A stretch of 57,797 nt of DNA from a virus. How positions within the stretch are numbered: the stretch's first letter is position 1; every line of letters begins with the position of its first letter. The translations under genes were made by a program, and so were the position numbers. The stretch is from the IMG/VR virus record IMGVR_UViG_3300046163_000011, positions 1 to 57,797 of that record. One strand, written 5' to 3'. Shown here one piece after another: positions 1-8,991 of this stretch. The notes below the pieces were generated by a model, which saw only the letters and a program-made list of their open reading frames with translations, did no database searches and was not told the origin of the DNA.

Positions 1-2
1 CA

Positions 3-233
3 CGAAAGCAGACAGACGATGACCGTCTCAGAATGTTTGTGGTGGAGCAGTTAAAGAATGAGGCCATGTCAGCACAGTCTGATGGGGCAAGGGTGCAAGC
101 CCTCACTGCACTGGGCAGAACGTGTGGGGCATTCGAGGATAAGCAGGTTATTGAGGATAATCGGGACACTCGCCAAGCCTCAGAGGTCAGGGCAGAGTTA
201 GAACGCAGACTGGCGGCAATGATGGGCGGCTGA
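3..233 (+). CDS. terS: Terminase small subunit, C-terminal part (cut by window edge)
   Basis: The reading frame is open to the left edge of the window, so the ATG at 33 is internal and the N-terminal DNA-binding part is missing. The visible part has the pattern common at the C-terminus of phage small terminases: a helix with ARVQALTALGRTCGAFEDK followed by a charged helix ending in ERRLAAMMGG. Small terminases recognise the packaging site and hand DNA to TerL, which begins about 1 kb downstream here. Family assignment is by pattern only and moderately sure. Confidence 0.6.
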   Translation, partial: RKQTDDDRLRMFVVEQLKNEAMSAQSDGARVQALTALGRTCGAFEDKQVIEDNRDTRQASEVRAELERRLAAMMGG

Positions 234-331
234 TCGTCACATGGCTAAAAACTGTCATAACAGTGGCTTATGGGGCGCGGCTAACGTGATACACGAGGGG
301 GAGACACCCCACCCACCCCCGACCCCCCTAT

Positions 332-601
332 ATGCATGACCCACATACACACGCTGACTACATGATGTTCCACTCAACCGAATATCCCCCAGAAATCTTT
401 TCAGGCCCATGCACTGATAAAAACTGCCGTAGAAGCTCGTCAGAGGACTTTTGCATCAAATGTGTGATGACACTACCTGAAGTGGAGGAATGGCCCTCAC
501 TGACGCCTGAAGAGGCAGGAATGCTATCTTTAATAGTGTTTGATCGGAAAGTAGCGCTTTGGGAGCTATGGGAAGTGCTAAGTAGCCCTACACAGCACTA
601 G
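332..601 (+). CDS. Hypothetical protein with a possible Cys cluster
   Basis: Unrecognised 89-residue protein. A C-x5-C-x8-C-x2-C arrangement (residues about 27-44) could bind zinc. Alternative in-frame starts exist at 362 and 365, and none has a convincing ribosome site; the 98 bp upstream gap is G- and C-tract rich without a clear promoter. Its end overlaps the end of the convergent minus-strand gene by 14 bp, which supports both being real but does not prove it. Confidence 0.45.
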   Translation: MHDPHTHADYMMFHSTEYPPEIFSGPCTDKNCRRSSSEDFCIKCVMTLPEVEEWPSLTPEEAGMLSLIVFDRKVALWELWEVLSSPTQH

Positions 602-776
602 CATTTAGTGGTTTGCAGATATAGTCAACTGTTTGCCAGTTCCCGTCTTGAGGTATGTTTTGATACTGCACTAGCATGTTAACGCATTCTTTCTCGGTAT
701 CGAACCACTGCACATCTTGTGTGCGGCATTCTCCGTTCATGCATACAGTCAGTAATATATGCCAAATAATTTTCAT
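588..776 (-). CDS. Small Cys-containing protein with hydrophobic N-terminus
   Basis: The chosen start MKIIWHILLTVCMNGEC lies directly after a run of nine G on the coding strand; the frame also stays open through that run to 839. The N-terminus is hydrophobic, followed by the pattern DVQWFDTEKECV and a final Cys in YICKPLN. The same design, a short hydrophobic start then a paired-Cys region, appears in the proteins at 28499-28702 and 29195-29401. It may be exported or membrane associated; function unknown. A TTGTA/TACAA palindrome lies about 40 bp upstream of the start. Confidence 0.55.
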   Translation of the reverse strand: MKIIWHILLTVCMNGECRTQDVQWFDTEKECVNMLVQYQNIPQDGNWQTVDYICKPLNASAV

Positions 777-815
777 AGCCCCCCCCCATAGTGATTTTCT
801 GCTGTAGGGCGAATA

Positions 816-831
816 TTGTATCATACTACAA
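816..831. promoter_or_regulatory. Dispersed palindrome, copy 1 (TTGTATCATACTACAA)
   Basis: Inverted repeat TTGTA-N6-TACAA, about 40 bp upstream of the minus-strand gene at 588-776. It is identical on the opposite strand to the core of the copy at 52306 except for one end base. Likely an operator for a sequence-specific DNA-binding protein. Confidence 0.6.
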
Positions 832-882
832 ATCTTCAAAGAATAGAGGCTAGGAATCCTACCCCCATAGGAATATTTCCCT

Positions 883-928
883 ACTAGTTCTTCTAACTAG
901 TTATATATATATATACTACTATACTAGT
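883..928. repeat. ACTAGT box array, copy A
   Basis: Three ACTAGT boxes start at 883, 896 and 923 (spacings 13 and 27 bp) around an alternating AT tract. The array at 50091-50145 has the same two spacings in inverted orientation and shares the block ACTAGTTCTTnTAACTAGTT. A TATACA at 946-951 sits 17 bp after the third box, so that box could fall at a -35 position. Candidate replication-initiator or regulator binding region. The rest of the 840-1048 gap shows no gene. Confidence 0.55.
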
Positions 929-1048
929 TAGAGAGGCATTGATGCTATACACTAGCCCTGAGCCATTAGTCTCCCGATGGCTCCGAGAGGGGTTGAGCGA
1001 TTTCTCCACGCTCCCCCTTTCGTCATCTTTTTGGGGACAGGAGAAAAA

Positions 1049-1288
1049 ATGTCAAACAACATAATACAGTTCCCCGGCAAGGAGAAGCTGAACGATCTGG
1101 ACTTAGAGCCTAATGATATGCTAGAAGCAATCATGGAGGAAGTGGAGATGACCGAAGCTATGGTTATTGGCTGGACTAAAGATGGAAATCTTTTTCTTGG
1201 CACCTCTCATGGTAAGGCACCGGATATGTTGTTCTTGATGGAGCTTGCCAAGACTGTTCTGATTGACAGATGCATAAGCGATGATTGA
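1049..1288 (+). CDS. Conserved small phage protein upstream of terminase
   Basis: Acidic 79-residue protein starting MSNNIIQFPGKEKL. The start at 1049 is chosen over 977 because an AGGAGA ribosome site lies just before it. The core pattern, an acidic helix followed by VIGWTKDGNLFLGTS and a helix, recurs beside terminase genes in marine phages. Its stop overlaps the ATG of terL (TGATG), so the two are probably translationally coupled. Function unknown. Confidence 0.7.
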   Translation: MSNNIIQFPGKEKLNDLDLEPNDMLEAIMEEVEMTEAMVIGWTKDGNLFLGTSHGKAPDMLFLMELAKTVLIDRCISDD

Positions 1289-2799
1289 TGTCAGCAATTG
1301 ATTCTGTAAAATCCAAGATATCTAAACTGCCACCGAAGCAACAAGAAGAGCTTTTAGCACTTTTTGCGGAGCTTGAAGAAGCGGAGAACGTAGAGAACTC
1401 CAGAATAGACTTTTTAACATTCGTAAGAAAAATGTGGCCTGCCTTTATACCGGGAGACACCACTCAATAATGGCTGACGCATTTGAGCGTGTGGCAAAGG
1501 GCGAACTAAAGCGTCTGATCATTAACATGCCACCTAGACATACAAAGTCTGAGTTTGCATCATATCTATTCCAGCTTGGTTTTTGGGCAAAATCCGGAAA
1601 AGAAAATAATCCAGACGGCACACACTGCTGAACTGGCAGTCGGGTTTGGTCGTAAGGTGCGTAACCTCATCGATCAGGAAGACTTCCAAAAAGTGTTTCC
1701 GGGCATAAACCTATCTTCCGACTCTAAAGCGGCTGGTAGATGGAACACAAACAAAAGAGGTGATTACTTTGCTATTGGTGTGGGCGGTGCCGTTACTGGT
1801 AAAGGTGCTGATGTACTCATTATTGACGATCCCCATTCGGAACAAGAGGCGGCATTGGGGGCTTACTCCCCAGAAGTCTACGACAAAGTATACGAATGGT
1901 ACACATCTGGGCCGCGACAGAGACTCCAGCCGGGCGGAGCCATAATAATTGTGATGACTCGCTGGAGTGTCAGAGACTTGACGGGCCAGATAGTCAAATC
2001 ATCCACCCAAAGAGAGGGCGTAGATGAGTGGGAAGTTATAGAACTACCAGCAATTATGCCGTCTGGGGATCCTTTGTGGCCCCAATTCTGGCCCTTAGAG
2101 CAGTTGGAGTCACTAAAAGCCGAACTTCCCATATCAAAATGGTCTGCTCAGTACCAACAAGACCCAACTTCAGAGGAAGGTGCGCTAATTAAGCGCGAAT
2201 GGTGGAAAGAATGGGAGAATAGTAGCCCGCCAGCCTGCGAAGCCATCATTCAAAGTTGGGATACGGCGTTTTTGAAGACGCAAAGAGCAGATTATAGCGC
2301 TTGCACCACTTGGGGAATCTTCAATTACCCAAATGAAACTGGCGAAACAGTGCCTAATCTGATACTCTTGGATGCATACAAGGAAAAATTGGAGTTTCCA
2401 GAGCTAAAAAGGGCCGCATACGAAAAATATTGGGAATTTGAGCCAGATCAGATGATTGTTGAAGCGAAAGCCGCTGGTTCCCCCTTGATTTTCGAGCTTA
2501 GGGCTATGGGAATACCCGTAACAGAGTTTACGCCGTCTAGGGGACAGGACAAAATTGCCAGAGTTAACGCAGTCACAGACTTATTCGCATCTGGGGTCGT
2601 TTGGTGTCCACCAACCAGATGGGCTGAGGAAGTTGTTGAAGAGTGCGCGGCATTTCCCGCTGGAGAAAATGACGATCTCGTTGACTCTACAACACAAGCA
2701 CTACTCCGCTTTCGACAAGGGGGGTGGATACGAAGTGCGATGGACGACTGGGATGATGAACCACAACTCTACAGAAGAGCAAAAGCAGAATACTACTAG
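1288..2799 (+). CDS. terL: Terminase large subunit (interrupted by three single-base indels)
   Basis: ATP-driven DNA packaging motor and nuclease. The N-terminus runs in three frames. Adding one base to each of the runs GGG 1452-1454, CC 1571-1572 and AAAA 1589-1592 restores FIPGRHHSIMADAF, then SYLFPAWFLGKNPEKK, and joins the long frame ending at 2799. Visible motifs are the Walker A-like INMPPRHTKSE, Walker B-like DVLIIDDPH, and nuclease-type acidic positions in IQSWDTAF and DDLVDSTTQAL. The start ATG 1288 overlaps the stop of the previous gene; a TTG at 1285 is in the same frame. Either the sequence is in error here or the gene is broken; the rest of the head operon is intact. Confidence 0.85.
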
Positions 2800-2800
2800 C

Positions 2801-2929
2801 GTGGTAGTTAGGTATGTTATTCACTCTGAAGTAGAGCATTACAAGCAGATGGGGTGGAAGCTGGGAAATGATCTCAGCCACTGCCATCATGGGCAATATG
2901 CTGTTATCATGCAAAAGGGCAACTTTTAA
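2801..2929 (+). CDS. Small conserved phage protein between terL and portal
   Basis: 42-residue ORF with a GTG start one base after the terL stop. The sequence contains VIHSEVEHYKQMGWKLG and a His/Cys motif SHCHHGQYAVIM, a pattern I recognise from short proteins next to phage packaging genes (helix, GW, then CHHG-AV-M). Function unknown. The longer frame from 2555 is a shadow of terL. Confidence 0.65.
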   Translation: MVVRYVIHSEVEHYKQMGWKLGNDLSHCHHGQYAVIMQKGNF

Positions 2930-2940
2930 GGTATTTTATT

Positions 2941-5385
2941 ATGGCTGTAGAAAAACAAATTGAACCGTCTCCGCTAGAGGCTGATGATGACGTAGGCCAA
3001 GTTCAGGTCGAAATAGTTAACCCAGATGCCGTTTCTATTCAGGATGAAGAAGGTGGCATGATCATCGACTTTACTGGTGATATCGTAGAAGATATCGTGG
3101 GGCCAGCGCATGATGATAATCTAGCAGAGTACATCGAAGAAGACGAATTGATGTCTATGGCCTCGGAGATTATCCACGATTTTAATACAGACCGTAACTC
3201 AAGATCTGACTGGGCTAGCGCCTATGTCAAAGGACTTGATCTTATGGGAATGAAAATAGAAGAAAGAACACAACCTTGGCAGGGTGCCGCAGGCGTGTTC
3301 CATCCAGTTATGACTGAGGCTGTTGTAAGATTCCAAGCACAAGCAATGGGGGAGTTGTTTCCTGCGTCTGGGCCTGTCAGGACTAAGGTTCTTGGGGAGA
3401 AGAAGAAAGAGAAGATTGATCAGGCAAAACGCATAGAAGATGAAATGAATTATCTTCTAACGGAAGAGATGACTGAGTACAGAGATGAAACGGAGTCTAT
3501 GCTGTTCCGTCTTCCTCTTGCCGGATCTTCTTTCAAAAAAGTTTATTATGACCCGCTTCTAGAGCGCCCAGTTTCCATGTTCGTTCCTGCTGAAGATTTT
3601 GTAGTATCCTACGGATGTTCAGATCTGGCTACATCACCCCGTTACACTCACGTTATGAAAAGAACAGCCAATGAAGTTGCGGAACTTCAGGTAAATGGTT
3701 TTTACCGTGACGTTGATCTTCCCGCACCCGAACCAGATTATTCTGATATTCAAGAAAAGTATGATGAGATTGAAGGCGAAACAACCACACTAGAGGACGA
3801 TGATCGCCACACCATTCTTGAAGTTCATATTGATATTGATCTTCCAGAGCCGTTTGAAGATAGTGACGGGCTTGCTAGGCCACACATTATTTCAATAGAT
3901 AAGTCATCCTCTACAATTTTATCAATTAGGAGAAATTGGTATGAGGACGATATTAAGAAGCGTAAAAGACTCCACTTTGTTCACTACCGCTACTTACCGG
4001 GACTTGGGTTCTATGGAACGGGTCTTATTCATCTTATTGGTGGTCTTGCTAAAAGTGCCACAAGTATTCTTCGTCAACTTATTGATGCGGGTACGCTCTC
4101 TAATCTCCCCGCTGGTCTTAAAGCTCGCGGATTGCGTATTAAAGGGGACGATTCGCCTCTCATGCCGGGCGAGTTCCGTGATGTGGACGTACCGGGGGGT
4201 GCAATTAGGGATTCGATTGCATTCCTTCCTTACAAGGAGCCATCATCAGTATTATATCAATTGCTCGGAAACATTGTGGAAGAGGGGCGAAGGATTGGCT
4301 CCGTTGCTGATGTGCAAGTTGGAAACCTCAACCCGCAAGCTCCAGTCGGAACTACGCTCGCGTTGATGGAACGTAGCATGAAGGTTATGTCTGGTGTTCA
4401 GGCAAGGCTTCACGCTTCTTTGAAAAACGAACTTCGCTTATTATCAAAGGTTATAAAAGATAATATGTCTGAAGATTATCTTTATGACATGGATAGCGAG
4501 TTTAACCGTCAGGAAGATTTTGACGACAGAATTGATGTTATTCCTGTGTCAGATCCAAACGCGGCGACAATGGCTCAAAGAGTTGTTCAGTATCAAGCCG
4601 CAATGCAATTAGCACAACAGGCACCACAGCTTTACGATATGGGAAAAATACATCGTCAGATGCTAGAGGTTCTTGGAATCAAAGATGCTGATGAGATTAT
4701 TAAGTTGCCTGAAGATATAGCGCCGAAAGATCCTGTATCAGAAAATATGGCTATTCTAAAACAAGAGCCAGTAAAGGCCTTCAAGTATCAGGATCACGAA
4801 GCGCATATAGCTGTGCATATGTCAGCAATGCAAGATCCAAAGCTACAAGAGATTGTCGGTCAGTCACCTTTCGCGTCAGTTATTCAGAACGCTATGTCGG
4901 CTCACATTACTGAGCATATTGCATTCCAGTACCGCCGTGAAATTGAGAAACAACTTGGTGTAGAGTTGCCTGATGAAGATCAGCCAATCCCAGAAGATGT
5001 AGAAGAACAAATCTCTAAGATGTCAAAAGACGCCGCAGAGAAGTTGCTTGGCAAGAATCAAGCAGAGCAACAACAGCAACAGGCTCAACAACAACAACAA
5101 GATCCTGTGGTTCAGATGCAACAGCGTGAACTGGCTATAAAAGAACAGGAGCTTCAGCATAAGATTGCTATGGATATGGCAAGGCTGGATCAGCAAGAGG
5201 TTAAAGATGCCGCGAACATGGCTCTACAGAAAACCCGTCTTGAGTCAGAAGAAAAGCGTGAAGGCGCTAGACTTGGGTTGAAAGCGGCAACTGAGCTTGA
5301 TAAAGAAGAGCGTAAGGATAAAAGAGAAGGGGCCAAAATTGGTCTTGATATAGCACGGGAGATGACTGTAAATGAGGATGAGTGA
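2941..5385 (+). CDS. Portal protein
   Basis: 814 residues, in the size range of P22-like portals. The portal ring sits at one capsid vertex and is the DNA channel. Position directly after terL, an acidic N-terminus, and a central region with GVFHPVMTEAVVRFQAQAM and LLGNIVEEGRRIGSVADVQVG support the call. The C-terminus is a long Gln-rich coiled coil (about residues 690-810), like the barrel extension of P22-type portals. The final codons overlap the start of the next gene. Confidence 0.85.
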   Translation: MAVEKQIEPSPLEADDDVGQVQVEIVNPDAVSIQDEEGGMIIDFTGDIVEDIVGPAHDDNLAEYIEEDELMSMASEIIHDFNTDRNSRSDWASAYVKGLDLMGMKIEERTQPWQGAAGVFHPVMTEAVVRFQAQAMGELFPASGPVRTKVLGEKKKEKIDQAKRIEDEMNYLLTEEMTEYRDETESMLFRLPLAGSSFKKVYYDPLLERPVSMFVPAEDFVVSYGCSDLATSPRYTHVMKRTANEVAELQVNGFYRDVDLPAPEPDYSDIQEKYDEIEGETTTLEDDDRHTILEVHIDIDLPEPFEDSDGLARPHIISIDKSSSTILSIRRNWYEDDIKKRKRLHFVHYRYLPGLGFYGTGLIHLIGGLAKSATSILRQLIDAGTLSNLPAGLKARGLRIKGDDSPLMPGEFRDVDVPGGAIRDSIAFLPYKEPSSVLYQLLGNIVEEGRRIGSVADVQVGNLNPQAPVGTTLALMERSMKVMSGVQARLHASLKNELRLLSKVIKDNMSEDYLYDMDSEFNRQEDFDDRIDVIPVSDPNAATMAQRVVQYQAAMQLAQQAPQLYDMGKIHRQMLEVLGIKDADEIIKLPEDIAPKDPVSENMAILKQEPVKAFKYQDHEAHIAVHMSAMQDPKLQEIVGQSPFASVIQNAMSAHITEHIAFQYRREIEKQLGVELPDEDQPIPEDVEEQISKMSKDAAEKLLGKNQAEQQQQQAQQQQQDPVVQMQQRELAIKEQELQHKIAMDMARLDQQEVKDAANMALQKTRLESEEKREGARLGLKAATELDKEERKDKREGAKIGLDIAREMTVNEDE

Positions 5386-5569
5386 ACAATCCATGTTTAA
5401 ACCCTTTAAGGATAAAATAAGGGGTTACATGAATGATATAGCCGATCACATGGCTGGCGGAGGATGCGCTGATCATGAAGAATACATTAGATTAGTCGGT
5501 AAGGTTGAGGCTCTAGCGTTGCTAGAAAGAGACTTAATTGACTACGAAGAGCGATTTATACAGGAGTAG
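5372..5569 (+). CDS. Small conserved protein after portal
   Basis: 65 residues starting within the last codons of the portal gene (ATGAGGATGAGTGA overlap). The pattern MSEQSMFKPFKDKIRGYMND, then a Gly-rich turn and a helix ending in LIDYEERF, is a common companion of portal genes in marine podovirus-type genomes. Function unknown. The 106 bp gap that follows holds a perfect 5 bp hairpin at 5620-5634 without a T tract, so I do not call a terminator. Confidence 0.7.
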   Translation: MRMSEQSMFKPFKDKIRGYMNDIADHMAGGGCADHEEYIRLVGKVEALALLERDLIDYEERFIQE

Positions 5570-5675
5570 GGCTTCCGAACTCTATTTTCTTAGTGTATCT
5601 TATCGTAAGTGGAGAACAACTGGGACAAGCCCAGCAAGGTACTGTGAGCCTTATATCACTGCAAAAGGAACAGAA

Positions 5676-6044
5676 ATGTATTCTGCAAAAAAGGAAGTCG
5701 ATCAACAGGTCGCAACTAAAATACCAGAACCTACTGGTTACAAGCTCTTGATTAAACCACTTGATGTAAAAGAAAAGACTGATGGCGGCATCTATATGCC
5801 AGACGCTCTAAAGAGCGCAGAGCAAACAGCTTCCGTTATTGGCTTTGTCGTTAAAGCAGGCCCAGATGCTTATGGAGACTCTGATAAGTTTCCTTCAGGG
5901 GCTTACTGCAAAGAAGGCGATTTTGTAATCTTTCGATCTTATTCGGGAACCCGATTTAAGGTGGAGAAGCAGGAATTTCGTCTGATTAACGATGACACTG
6001 TTGAAGCAGTTGTCGAAGATCCTAGGGGGTATGCAAGAGCATGA
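5676..6044 (+). CDS. GroES-like co-chaperonin
   Basis: Cpn10/GroES-type co-chaperonin, expected to cap host GroEL and help fold the capsid protein. Key regions are PEPTGYKLLIKPLD at the first strand, GGIYMPDALKSAEQTASVIG in the mobile-loop region, and a final strand with EFRLINDDTVEAVVED. About 122 residues; bacterial GroES is about 97. ATG 5676 follows an AAGGAAC ribosome site; the frame open from 5538 is judged non-coding upstream. It ends in an ATGA overlap with the scaffold gene. Placement between portal and scaffold fits an assembly role. Confidence 0.85.
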   Translation: MYSAKKEVDQQVATKIPEPTGYKLLIKPLDVKEKTDGGIYMPDALKSAEQTASVIGFVVKAGPDAYGDSDKFPSGAYCKEGDFVIFRSYSGTRFKVEKQEFRLINDDTVEAVVEDPRGYARA

Positions 6045-6970
6045 ATAACCAAGCGCTAAAAGAAGAAGTTGAATTAGAAGAAACTTCTGAACTTGAAATA
6101 GATATTATTGAGGACGTTCCTGAGCAGGAAAAGCCTCGCAGACCTGAAGGCACAGAGCCTCAAATTCCTGACGATGATGAAGTCGCTAACTATAGTGAAG
6201 GTGTGCAAAAGCGCATTAAACAGTTGCGGTTTGAGTATCATGAGGAAGAAAGGCGCAAAAAAGAAGCTGTTCGTCTACAAGACGAGGCAGTGAATTACGC
6301 CAAGACCCTTCAGGAAGAAAATGAAAAGCTACGCAAAACCCTTGAAGAGGGTGAGGGTATGCTGGTTAATCAAGCCAAAACTCGCGTTGAAGCTCAGATG
6401 GAGCAGGCGAAGCGAGACTATAAAGAGGCTTATGAGACTGGTGATCCTGACGCGATCATAGCGGCTCAAGAAAAGCTAACCAACCTTAATCTGGAGAAGA
6501 ACAAGGTTGAAAGCTATAAAGTTCCAAAGCGCCAAGCTCCGGAAAAAGCTCCTGTCATGGAGACAAAAGCAGAAGAAGCGCCTCAAGTAAGGGAGCCTGA
6601 TGCAAAAACAAAAGCATGGGCTGATGAGAACCCTTGGTTCGGTGATGATTCTGAAATGACAGGATACGCATTTGGCGTACATGAAAAATTAGTCAAGCAA
6701 GGACTGAACCCTCAGACCCAATCTGACGATTATTATAAGGCGATTGACGAGTCTATGCGTCAGCGCTTTCCAGACAAGTTTGATGTGCAAGAAGTTGAGG
6801 AAGCACCTGTACGTCAAACTGGTTCCGTGGTTGCCCCCGCTACTAGGAGTGCAAAAAAACCACGCAAGGTGCAACTGACCTCAACGGCTGTCGCTCTCGC
6901 CAAGCGATTGGGCCTAACCCCAGAGCAATATGCGGCGCAACTTATGAAGGAGCAATCCAATGCCAGATAG
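6041..6970 (+). CDS. Scaffolding protein
   Basis: 309-residue, highly charged, acidic N-terminal half with a long coiled coil (about residues 55-170, for example RFEYHEEERRKKEAVRLQDE), and a basic C-terminal helix region with ALAKRLGLTPEQYAAQLMKE. This matches internal scaffold proteins that shape the procapsid and bind the capsid protein through a basic C-terminus. Position before the capsid genes agrees. Sequence alone cannot exclude another coiled-coil structural protein. Confidence 0.75.
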   Translation: MNNQALKEEVELEETSELEIDIIEDVPEQEKPRRPEGTEPQIPDDDEVANYSEGVQKRIKQLRFEYHEEERRKKEAVRLQDEAVNYAKTLQEENEKLRKTLEEGEGMLVNQAKTRVEAQMEQAKRDYKEAYETGDPDAIIAAQEKLTNLNLEKNKVESYKVPKRQAPEKAPVMETKAEEAPQVREPDAKTKAWADENPWFGDDSEMTGYAFGVHEKLVKQGLNPQTQSDDYYKAIDESMRQRFPDKFDVQEVEEAPVRQTGSVVAPATRSAKKPRKVQLTSTAVALAKRLGLTPEQYAAQLMKEQSNAR

Positions 6971-7403
6971 ATCAAACCGTCAGTCTAAAACCCGTGAAAC
7001 CACGGAGCGCAAAAAAACTTGGACTCGGCAGTCTATGTTGCCCACACCCGATCCTAAAGATGGTACTGAGTACCGCTGGATCCGCACATCAACCCTTGGT
7101 AATGCAGACAATACGAATGTATCTTCCAAGTTTCGTGAGGGCTGGACACCTGTTAAGTCAGAGGATCATCCTGAATTAAAAGTTATGTCAGACATTGACT
7201 CTCGTTTTGAGGGGAATGTTGAGGTTGGGGGTTTGCTACTTTGCGAAAACTCAACCGAATACGTTGAGTCACGGCGCGAAGCGCACGATGGCATGAACGC
7301 AAATCAAATGGATTCTGTAGATAACAACTATCTACGTCAATCGGATCCTCGTATGCCGCTTCTAAATCCAGAACGGTCTACAAAAACTTCGTTTGGTAAG
7401 TGA
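6960..7403 (+). CDS. Virion-associated head protein of unknown role
   Basis: 147 residues, starting inside the end of the scaffold gene. The pattern YRWIRTSTLGNADNTNVSSK, then REGW and DHPEL, then RFEGNVEVGGLLLC, ending DNNYLRQSDPRMPLL, is shared by proteins encoded near capsid genes in many marine podoviruses and cyanophages. No enzymatic motif is visible. Probably a structural or maturation protein. Confidence 0.65.
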   Translation: MPDRSNRQSKTRETTERKKTWTRQSMLPTPDPKDGTEYRWIRTSTLGNADNTNVSSKFREGWTPVKSEDHPELKVMSDIDSRFEGNVEVGGLLLCENSTEYVESRREAHDGMNANQMDSVDNNYLRQSDPRMPLLNPERSTKTSFGK

Positions 7404-7459
7404 TCTCTTTTAGGGGCGCTTACTGTAATTTAATGGCTTAGAATTGAAGGAGAGATGAT

Positions 7460-8056
7460 ATGTCTTCAGTAGCCGCTCCCTTTGGTCTGCGCCCGATTGG
7501 TCGCCACGACACTGGTTCTTTGGAAGTATTCCGCCAGTTTCCTATCGCATCAGGTTATGCAACTAATATCGCAATGGGCGATATTGTGCAACTTGTTGAC
7601 GGTGGCACGGCAACAACAATCGAAAAGCAGTCCGCAGTAGGAACTTCAGCAATAGACCTAGTAGGTGTGTTTATTGGCTGTAAGTTTACAGACCCTAATA
7701 CAAAGCAAATGACTTTTTCTCAGCTTTGGCCCGCATCAACTGTTGCGTCTGACGCAATGGCATATGTGGTAGATGACCCGAATGTTCTGTTTGAAATTCA
7801 AGCAGACGGTGCGCCTACAAACGTAGGTGACATTTACGGCAAAAACTGCACTCTTATCCAGACAGCCCCTAACACTGATCTAAAAATCAGTCGTGTGGCA
7901 TTGGACATTTCTGAACTTGCTACAACCGCTACAGATCCAATCAAAGTGATTGATTACAAAGGTGGCGATCAAGGTGACGAAAAAGGTTCCGGTTTCCCGA
8001 TTCTGGTTTGTAAGTTCAACTACCACCAGCTGACAACAGCGGCTGGCGCGGCATAA
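7460..8056 (+). CDS. Capsid-associated structural protein (possible decoration protein)
   Basis: 198 residues, starting MSSVAAPFGLRPIGRHDTGS; this PFGLRP start and the beta-rich body typify proteins placed directly before the major capsid gene in marine phages. A GGAGAG ribosome site precedes the ATG. The position suggests a decoration or minor capsid role; this is inferred from neighbours rather than from a catalytic or binding motif. Confidence 0.6.
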   Translation: MSSVAAPFGLRPIGRHDTGSLEVFRQFPIASGYATNIAMGDIVQLVDGGTATTIEKQSAVGTSAIDLVGVFIGCKFTDPNTKQMTFSQLWPASTVASDAMAYVVDDPNVLFEIQADGAPTNVGDIYGKNCTLIQTAPNTDLKISRVALDISELATTATDPIKVIDYKGGDQGDEKGSGFPILVCKFNYHQLTTAAGAA

Positions 8057-8068
8057 GGAGTGTAAACA

Positions 8069-8974
8069 ATGGCTATTTCTCGCGCACAACTCCTGAAGGA
8101 ACTTTTGCCCGGTCTAAACGCACTGTTTGGTTTGGAGTACGACAAGTACGAAAACGAACATGCAGAAATCTATGAAACTGAGACATCAGAGCGTAGCTTC
8201 GAGGAAGAAGTTAAGCTGTCAGGTTTCGGTGCCGCTCCGGTAAAGCCGGAAGGTTCAGCGATTTCCTATGACAATGCACAGGAATCCTTCACTGCTCGTT
8301 ACAACCATGAAACGGTTGCAATGGGTTTCTCTGTAACTGAAGAAGCAATGGAAGATAACCTATATGACGCGCTTTCAGCACGTTATACTAAGGCTCTTGC
8401 TCGCGCTATGGCTTACACAAAGCAAGTCAAAGCCGCTTCTCTATTAAACAACGGCTTCACCACTTTCCAGTCTGGCGATGGTGTAACCCTGTTTAATGCT
8501 AATCACCCAACTGTACAAGGCGGCAACAATGCAAACCGTCCAGCAGTTGCGGCTGATTTGAACGAAACATCTCTAGAAGATGCAGTTATCAACATTGCGG
8601 CTTATGTCGATGAGCGTGGTCTTTTGATCGCGGCTCGCCCACAGAAGCTAATTGTTCCGCCTGCACTGATGTTTGTTGCAACTCGTTTGCTTCAGACTGA
8701 TGGTCGTGTCGGTACTGCTGATAACGACATCAACGCTCTTCGTTCAAACGGTTCGATCCCAGAAGGCTTCTCAGTCAACCACTACCTGACTGACACAGAC
8801 GCCTTCTTCTTGACAACTGACGTTCCAAACGGCATGAAGCACTTTGTCCGTACAGCAATGGCAACATCTATGGATGGTGACTTTGACACAGGCAATGTTC
8901 GCTACAAGGCCCGTGAGCGTTACAGCTTTGGCGTTTCAGATCCACTAGGCATTTACGGCTCACCGGGCGCGTAA
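8069..8974 (+). CDS. Major capsid protein
   Basis: 301-residue protein of the Mu gpT-like/HK97-fold type. Visible cues are an N-terminal helix with LLPGLNALFGLEYDKY, then ETSERSFEEEVKLSGFGAAP, a GFSVTEEAMEDNLYDAL helix, and RPQKLIVPPALMFVATRLL in the A-domain region. It lies after scaffold and decoration genes, has an AAGGAG ribosome site and is followed by a palindrome and a terminator, as expected for the last gene of the head operon. Confidence 0.85.
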   Translation: MAISRAQLLKELLPGLNALFGLEYDKYENEHAEIYETETSERSFEEEVKLSGFGAAPVKPEGSAISYDNAQESFTARYNHETVAMGFSVTEEAMEDNLYDALSARYTKALARAMAYTKQVKAASLLNNGFTTFQSGDGVTLFNANHPTVQGGNNANRPAVAADLNETSLEDAVINIAAYVDERGLLIAARPQKLIVPPALMFVATRLLQTDGRVGTADNDINALRSNGSIPEGFSVNHYLTDTDAFFLTTDVPNGMKHFVRTAMATSMDGDFDTGNVRYKARERYSFGVSDPLGIYGSPGA

Positions 8975-8975
8975 A

Positions 8976-8991
8976 TTGTACTATGGTACAA
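8976..8991. promoter_or_regulatory. Dispersed palindrome, copy 2 (TTGTACTATGGTACAA)
   Basis: Begins two bases after the stop of the capsid gene and just before its terminator, the same gene-palindrome-terminator order seen on the plus strand at 45797 and 52306. A TATAAT at 9032-9037 follows the terminator but lacks a good -35. Confidence 0.6.

Noticed and set aside
952-1203. 83-residue ORF on the minus strand over the start of the terminase block
   Set aside because: It is antisense to the 1049-1288 gene, which has a good ribosome site and a recognisable pattern.
5620-5634. Perfect hairpin CTGGG/CCCAG between the post-portal gene and groES
   Set aside because: Short stem and no T tract, so not supported as a terminator.
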